From the NCBI RefSeq assembly GCF_000001735.4, contig NC_003076.8, forward strand, positions 3,844,001 to 3,908,000: a stretch of DNA of 64,000 nt, written 5' to 3'. A program made the translations under genes and the position numbers. The notes under the pieces were generated by a model. That model was not told where the DNA came from. It was given only the letters and a program-made list of their open reading frames with translations, and did not search any database. The DNA comes from Arabidopsis thaliana. Lineage: Eukaryota; Streptophyta; Magnoliopsida; Brassicales; Brassicaceae. Below, one piece after another: positions 59,100 through 64,000 of the stretch (the stretch's first letter is position 1; each line of letters begins with the position of its first letter).

Positions 59100-60250
59100 T
59101 TATAAATCATATATATGAAAGTTGGCCAACTCTCTCCAAATAAATGACACATCATCACACAAGAAAATGACATGTGTCATTCTATATTTTTTAAATTAAA
59201 ATATTAATCAAATTAAATAAGCAAATTAAATATATCATCAATCCTACTCTTAATTGTTTTCTTCAAAATAAAAATAAAATAAAAAATTAATTTTAATAAA
59301 TTAAGCACTACTTTTATTATACTCTTTTTATTTTACTATTTTTTTTGTTGTACTTGTTCGTTACCTAACCTCTTATTAGTTTAGTAATTTTATTTTGAGT
59401 CTTTGATAACATTGACATTCAAGTTTTTTCAAATAATAAACATTTAAAACATTAGACCTATCAAATAATTTAATACACGATCATTTCTCTTATATGGATA
59501 GATGCAATGAGAGAAGATCTAAAAGTATTGACTTAAATGCTGCTTTAATTTTTGCTTTTTTTTTTTATTCTTTTCATATGAATACTTTTGAAATCTTATT
59601 CAGTTTATATCAATTCTATATATTTAATCATGAGTCGATAACACTGTTGTTGGAATATTATATCAGGTGAATACATCAAACCAGAAATAGTTTATTTATA
59701 ATCAAGTTAGACAATTTTCAAATCATTTAAGACATGATCATTTCTCTAATATTGATATATGTAATGACAGAAGATAAAAAAATATTGACTTAAATGACAT
59801 ATAATTTTTGTTATCTTTTTATTTTTTCATACGAATACTTTTCAAATCTTGTTCAGTTGATGTCAATCCAAATTTTAATCATAAGCCTATCACAATGTTG
59901 TTGAAGTACATAAAACAAGATTTGGTTTATAATTGAGTTAGGCAAATTTTAAATCATACAAGTAACATAGTTGCTCATAATTTTTTCAGAATATCATATA
60001 TTGTTGTTATATGTATTCATGAAGTGAAAATATTAAAATCTTATAAATAATCAGCTTTATACATGAAATATATAAATTGATATTTCGAGTTACAAATGAA
60101 TATAACCATAAAATATAATTACATACTATTGATCTAATTTTATTAACAATACAAAAATAAATAAAGAATAAATATAAATTTGCAAAAAAACTATCAATGT
60201 AAATATTTTTTAACAATTTTCAATATAAACCCATCATCTAGTATAGAGAA
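59100..60250 (-). mobile_element. possible Helitron remnant
   Basis: On the minus strand the right edge reads TCTATACTAGATGATGGG, which resembles the TC-start terminus of Arabidopsis non-autonomous Helitrons. The interior is AT-rich, non-coding and repetitive. Near 59143-59181 there is an inverted ATGACACAT...ATGTGTCAT pair of a kind common in such elements. I could not find a convincing hairpin-CTRR end. Confidence 0.3.
59461..59965. repeat. diverged tandem repeat of about 257 bp
   Basis: Unit A (59461-59717) and unit B (from 59718) share an ordered series of blocks: gatcatttctct, agaagat, tattgacttaaatg, atacttttnaaatcttnttcagtt and nacantgttgttg. A third partial start (aaattttaaatcata) lies near 59943. 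Identity looks like 75-80% by eye. Confidence 0.65.
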
Positions 60251-60463
60251 AAAAAGGAAATTGAAGAAAGACAAAAAAAAATTGCAACGAGAGAGAAAAA
60301 TAAATAAAATGCCGACTTAAATTTAACCCATAAAAGTTTCCATTTTTATTCCTCTCCCACTGCAATTTCCTTTGTTCTTTATAGATCCAATGGTCCAGAA
60401 CGTACGAAATTGATCCAACGCCTCGTGAATTAGATCCAAGTCAGACTTGAACCCTACAAAAAC

Positions 60464-60831
60464 TCTATAAATATTTCATGTTTCTTCTCTTTCAGTACAA
60501 AATCCTTTTTCCTCTCTCGCTACAATTCTCTCTAAGCTTGTAACTCAGTTCTAATCTGAAGAAACCATGGAACAAAGTTCTGTCGTTGCAAAGATGCAAT
60601 CGAACGAAGAATTCGTCAAATTAATAGAGAAAACCCAACAAATCAACTCAGATAACTTTCGATTGAATAACTTGTAATCGACACGATGTTCATAAAACAC
60701 CAAATGATCTCATGCTAGCTCTCGAGATGAGAGAAACTAGCTACAAAGTTTCAGAGAAAAACCTTAGAAGATTACAAAATGATTCGATGATCGAAAACGA
60801 TGACTCTCCTCAGCGTCATATACACGCCTAA
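60464..60831 (+). pseudogene. small gene-like relic, frame-broken
   Basis: A strong TATA box (CTATAAATA, 60464-60472) is followed about 95 bp later by an ATG in good context (aaaccATGG, 60567). That frame runs 36 codons to TAA at 60675-60677 and begins MEQSSVVAKMQS. In the next frame, from 60673, a further 52 codons are open to TAA at 60829-60831, with similar hydrophilic, helix-prone composition (for example LMLALEMRETSYKVSEKNL). The two halves read like one protein broken by a one-base shift; an unrecognised splice at GTAATC (60674) is the alternative. I do not recognise the family. It ends right where the retrotransposon begins. Confidence 0.4.
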
Positions 60832-60887
60832 CGGCCAATTCTGATCTGCAAACCAACACATGCCACGCGTCACTTCCAGATCCTTCT

Positions 60888-60940
60888 TTATTCTTCACTT
60901 ACTTCACACGTGCCAACTCCCACGTGCGGGTTCTGCATCA
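60888..60940 (-). other. start of putative 3' LTR
   Basis: Directly after the polypurine tract the minus strand reads TTTGATGCAGAA, and a TG start fits at 60940. The stretch is rich in ACGTG motifs. The end of the LTR toward lower coordinates could not be set. Confidence 0.35.
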
Positions 60941-60977
60941 AATCTCCCTCCTTTTGCAGAACCTTGTCCTCAAGGTT

Positions 60978-62117
60978 TCAATCAACAAAAGCTGAGAATT
61001 TCTTCTGAAGATCAAAGAGAAACTCCCAGGTTGCCTCCTCTACTGGTTCATTAACCCACTTGACCAAAACCTTAGTAGCTGCACGACCCTGTCTGTTCAC
61101 CATCTTGCGTTCCAGAATAGTTTCAGGTGCCTTCTCAAACACGTCCGGAAGAACAGAAGGTAAGTGGTGTGTGGTATGGACATTGCCCACCAAGACCTTC
61201 AGTTGGGAAACATGAAACACGGGATGGATTTGAGAGTACTCAGGTAGCTTCAGCTTGTATGCAACCTCTCCACACTTGTCAATTATCTGATAAGGGCCAA
61301 AGTACTTGGGGGAAAGTTTCTGATTAGAACGCAGAACCACAGACTGCTGCCTATAGGGCTGAAGCTTCACATAGACATACTCACCAATGTCGAATTCATG
61401 CTCAGTTCTGTGTTGATCAGCAAAAACTTTCATCTGATGCTGTGCACGCATCAAGTGAAATTTCAGGTATAACAGCATATTCTCTCTCTCCTGCAATGAA
61501 CGAGCCACTACTGCCACCTTAGATTCACCGGGTAGATATGGTAAATGAGTTGGAGGTGCCTGACCATATACAACCTCAAAAGGAGTCATATGGCTTGAAG
61601 TGTGGTAGTTAGTGTTGTACCAAAACTCTGCTAAAGGTAACCAGAAACTCCAGAGATGAGGTCTAGCATGACACATACACCTGAGATAGTTCTCCAAACA
61701 ACGATTGACTACCTCAGTCTGACCATCACTCTGTGGATGATATGCACTAGAAAGCTTCAGAGCGACCCCTTGGAGAGAAAAGAATTCCTTCCAAAATTCG
61801 CTTGTGAACACTTTGTCTCTATCACTCACAATAGAATTAGGATTTCCATGGAGCTTAAAGACATTATCCAGATAGGCTTGAGCTACAGTTGCAGCACTAT
61901 ATGGATGAGCCAAAGCAATAAAATGAGCAGCTTTGCTAAGGCGATCAACTACAACCATTATCACAGACTTACCCGCTGAAACTGGTAATCCATCAATGAA
62001 ATCCATTGAAACATCACTCCAGATCGTTTCAGGAATTGGTAATGGTTGAAGCAACCCTGGATATGCTGCGTTATCCGGCTTACACTGTTGACACACATTA
62101 CAACTCCTAATGTAAGC
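60978..62117 (-). pseudogene. retrotransposon pol: integrase core and chromodomain
   Basis: This segment starts after the frameshift and stops at TGA 60978-60980. It begins with the integrase zinc cysteines (VCQQC), then the DDE core: Asp in SMDFIDGLP, Asp in SDRDKVFTSEFW, Glu in HPQSDGQTEVVNR. After the GPF/Y-type region (KYFGPYQI), a chromodomain follows near the C-terminus (ILERKMV, VKWVNEPVEEATWE). The same frame stays open about 29 codons past the TGA, with an LEDK motif common at the end of these polyproteins, so the TGA looks like a further lesion. Confidence 0.88.
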
Positions 62118-63352
62118 CTAATCTCTTTTACCATACCCTTCCAGTAAAACAGACCCTTCACCCGCTGGTGAGTAACTTCACGACCTGAATGACCACCAAC
62201 GCCTGAGCCGTGTAACCATTGCAAAATATTATCCTTTATTTTCACATCAGCAGGGACAACTATCTTGCTTTTCCTGCGCAACACACCTTGAGTCCAAGAA
62301 AAATGTCTCTTAGCAGTAGGATCTTTCTTCAGAGCCTCAATGATATCGTGAAGACCTGAATCAGTGATGTAACCCGCCTGAATTTCTTTGAGAAGGTCAC
62401 ATTCCACCACGGTCATCGCCATATGTAAAACCTCTGAACCTTCAACTCGAGACAATGCATCCGCAACCAAGTTCTCCTTACCTTGCTTGTATTGGATTTC
62501 GTAATCAAACTCCAATAATTTGGGCAGCCACTGTTGTTGAATAGGGGTATTTAATCGTTGTTCCAGCAAGTATTTCAAACTGCGTTGATCCGTCTTTATG
62601 ATAAAGTGGCTTGGTAATAAATAGTGACGCCACTTACGCACCGCAAAGATCACAGCAAGTAACTCTTTCTCATAAATTGACAAATGCAATTGCTTACCTT
62701 TTAACTGTCTGCTTATATATGCTAAGGGACGGCCTTCTTGCATCAGCACAGCCCCAATCCCTTGCCCACATGCATCAGTTTCCACTACAAACTGTTTATC
62801 AAAAAGAGGTAAAGCTAGTACCGGTGCATGACACATGGCAGCTTTAAGTGCATGAAAAGCTGTTTCTGCCTCGTCAGACCACAGAAACGATTCAGTCTTT
62901 GTGAGAGCATGTAAGGGTCCTGCGATAGTGCCGAAACTTTTAACAAACCGCCTGTAGTAGCCAGCCAAACCCAAAAAACCCCTTAACTGCTTCAAAGTCG
63001 CTGGTCTTGGCCAATCTTGAACAGCCTGAATCTTTGCAGGATCTGTAGAAATACCCTCTGAGCTAATAAAATGGCCCAAATACTCCACTCTACTGACCGC
63101 AAAAGCACACTTACTTCGCTTAGCATACAACTTGTTCTCACGCATTACCTCAAAGACAAGCTTAAGATGCTGCTCATGTTCTTCTAGTGATGAGTTATAG
63201 ATGAGAATATCATCAAAGAAAACCAGAATAAACTTCCTCAAAAATGTCTTGAAAACTGAATTCATTAGACTTTGGAAATTAGCAGGAGCATTAGTCAGGC
63301 CAAACGGCATAACCAAGTACTCACAGTGTCCACTATGTGTCTTGAAAGCTGT
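62118..63352 (-). pseudogene. retrotransposon pol: C-terminal reverse transcriptase, RNase H, integrase zinc region
   Basis: This continues in the frame broken by the stop at 63353. It contains the RT palm (VMPFGLTNAPANFQ, then FFDDILIY with the catalytic Asp pair), the RT thumb (GYYRRFV), and RNase H (VVETDACGQGIGAVL, YEKELLAV, TDQRSLKYLLEQ). It then enters the integrase His-His zinc region. Near 62117 the frame shifts by one base, so the zinc-binding cysteines are read in the next segment. The wrong frame runs on to a stop at 61961. Confidence 0.88.
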
Positions 63353-64000
63353 TTAATGGATATTAACAGGTGCCATTCTCACTTGATGATAACTTGCTCG
63401 CAAATCTATTTTAGAAAAGACCACAGCACCTCCGAGCTCATCCATTAAATCCTCTATTAATGGAATTGGGAATCTATCCTTAACAGTCATTCCATTGAGC
63501 TCTCTATAGTCTACACACAACCGCCAGGATCCATCCTTCTTCTTAACCAAAACCACTGGGGATGCATAAGAACTGGAACTACCTTGGATTGTACCAGCTG
63601 CTAACATGTCCTCAACAATCTTGTCTATCTCATTCTTTTGGTGAATAACATATCTGTACGGTCGCTGGTTTACAGGATTAGACCCCTCCAATAGTGGAAT
63701 GCGATGATCATGTTGATCTCTGAATGGTGGAAGCTCAGTAGGTTCAACAAAAATATCTTGATATGTATTCACAACTCTCTCCACTCCTGAGTCTACTTCT
63801 GTCTCCACTGCTAAGGTGTTAAGCATACAAAGTTCACTATCAACTTCCTCATTTGACTGAATCTCTTGCACACATACCATGGCTAACTGAACCTCCTCCT
63901 CCTTAAGTTTCTGTAATTTCTGAACCTTCATCTCACGGACAGAACCACTGTGAATGCCATGTAACAATACCTTTTGATTTGCAAACTTGAATCTCATTTC
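63353..64000 (-). pseudogene. retrotransposon pol: linker and N-terminal reverse transcriptase
   Basis: The frame is open from the window edge to a TAA at 63353-63355. It covers the linker before RT (ELPPFR, NPVNQRPYRY) and the first RT blocks: SSSYASPVVLVKKKDGSWR, CVDYRELN and DRFPIPLIEDLMDEL, then VFSKIDL with the first catalytic Asp. The stop falls inside RT, just after the block ending in YHQVRMAPVNIH, and the same frame continues beyond it. This copy therefore cannot make a complete RT without read-through. Confidence 0.88.

Larger units (their letters stand above)
56924..60450. other. MSL10 leader, promoter and AT-rich repeats
   Basis: The first 500 bases hold the MSL10 leader with a probable 5' UTR intron (56961-57332) and a two-codon upstream ORF at 57377-57385. 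From 57.8 to 59.1 kb I see only AT-rich DNA. A diverged two-copy tandem repeat lies at 59461-59965 in what may be a Helitron remnant. Confidence 0.5.
60888..64000 (-). mobile_element. Ty3/gypsy chromovirus-type LTR retrotransposon, 3' part, degenerate
   Basis: Minus-strand element entering from beyond the right edge. The order is the protease-RT linker, reverse transcriptase, RNase H, integrase, C-terminal chromodomain. This Pol order with a terminal chromodomain defines the chromovirus branch. It carries an in-frame stop (63353-63355), a one-base frameshift (near 62117) and an early stop at the end (60978-60980). A polypurine tract (AAAAGGAGGGAGA on the minus strand, 60955-60943) marks the likely start of the 3' LTR near 60940. 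Gag, protease and the 5' LTR are outside the window. The far end of the 3' LTR is not resolved. Confidence 0.9.

Noticed and set aside
60943-60980. Canonical end of the retrotransposon ORF at the TGA
   Set aside because: The frame continues with a family-like motif after the TGA, so I treat it as a probable lesion, not the natural end.
1-64000. tRNA, rRNA or CRISPR features
   Set aside because: I looked for tRNA B-box patterns and regular spaced repeats on both strands by eye and found none. A tRNAscan run would be decisive.

Overview
This is plant nuclear DNA, almost certainly Arabidopsis thaliana. Support for this: AT-rich intergenic DNA, multi-exon genes with GT-AG introns, spliced protein lengths that match known Arabidopsis proteins, and a recognisable gene order. 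From memory of that order (glutaredoxin C10, subtilase, LOG8, NIPA-type transporter, DUF3511 protein, MIR156e, COG8, and so on to MSL10) I place it on the upper arm of chromosome 5, about At5g11930 to At5g12080. All exon boundaries were worked out by hand from splice signals and reading-frame continuity. No search was run.

Layout. 1-5.3 kb: a CC-type glutaredoxin gene (minus) and a long spacer. 5.3-8.4 kb: a nine-exon subtilase (plus). 11.1-17.5 kb: the cytokinin-activating enzyme LOG8 (plus), convergent with a nine-exon NIPA/DUF803 transporter (minus). 19.3-19.6 kb: a DUF3511 gene (minus) with a W-box inverted repeat upstream. 23.2 kb: the MIR156e hairpin (plus) with its own TATA box. 24.8-28.1 kb: COG8, a Golgi tethering subunit (minus, 12 exons). 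28.7-29.2 kb: a proline-rich, probably GPI-anchored wall protein (minus). 30.2-32.8 kb: a UspA-domain receptor-like cytoplasmic kinase (minus). 34.0-35.5 kb: a domesticated Harbinger transposase-like gene (minus). 38.4-40.7 kb: two tandem class II small heat-shock genes (minus), divergent from a plastid omega-amidase (plus, 41.2-43.8 kb). 46.2-47.3 kb: a BIG GRAIN 1-like gene (plus). 50.9-53.4 kb: two tandem S1-type self-incompatibility homologues (minus). 54.2-56.9 kb: the mechanosensitive channel MSL10 (minus). 57-60.5 kb: AT-rich repetitive DNA. 60.9-64.0 kb: the 3' part of a decayed chromodomain Ty3/gypsy retrotransposon (minus) that runs off the window.

The genes are independent units, not an operon. 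The local relationships that matter are two tandem duplications (heat-shock genes and S1 genes), one divergent promoter (HSP17.6A with omega-amidase), and the junction of the retrotransposon with a small gene-like relic. I found no clear previously undescribed system. The most unusual items are the transposase-derived gene that has lost its catalytic residues, the triplicated heat-shock promoter module, the frame-broken small ORF next to the retrotransposon, and a four-G-box cluster with a hairpin in an intergenic region.
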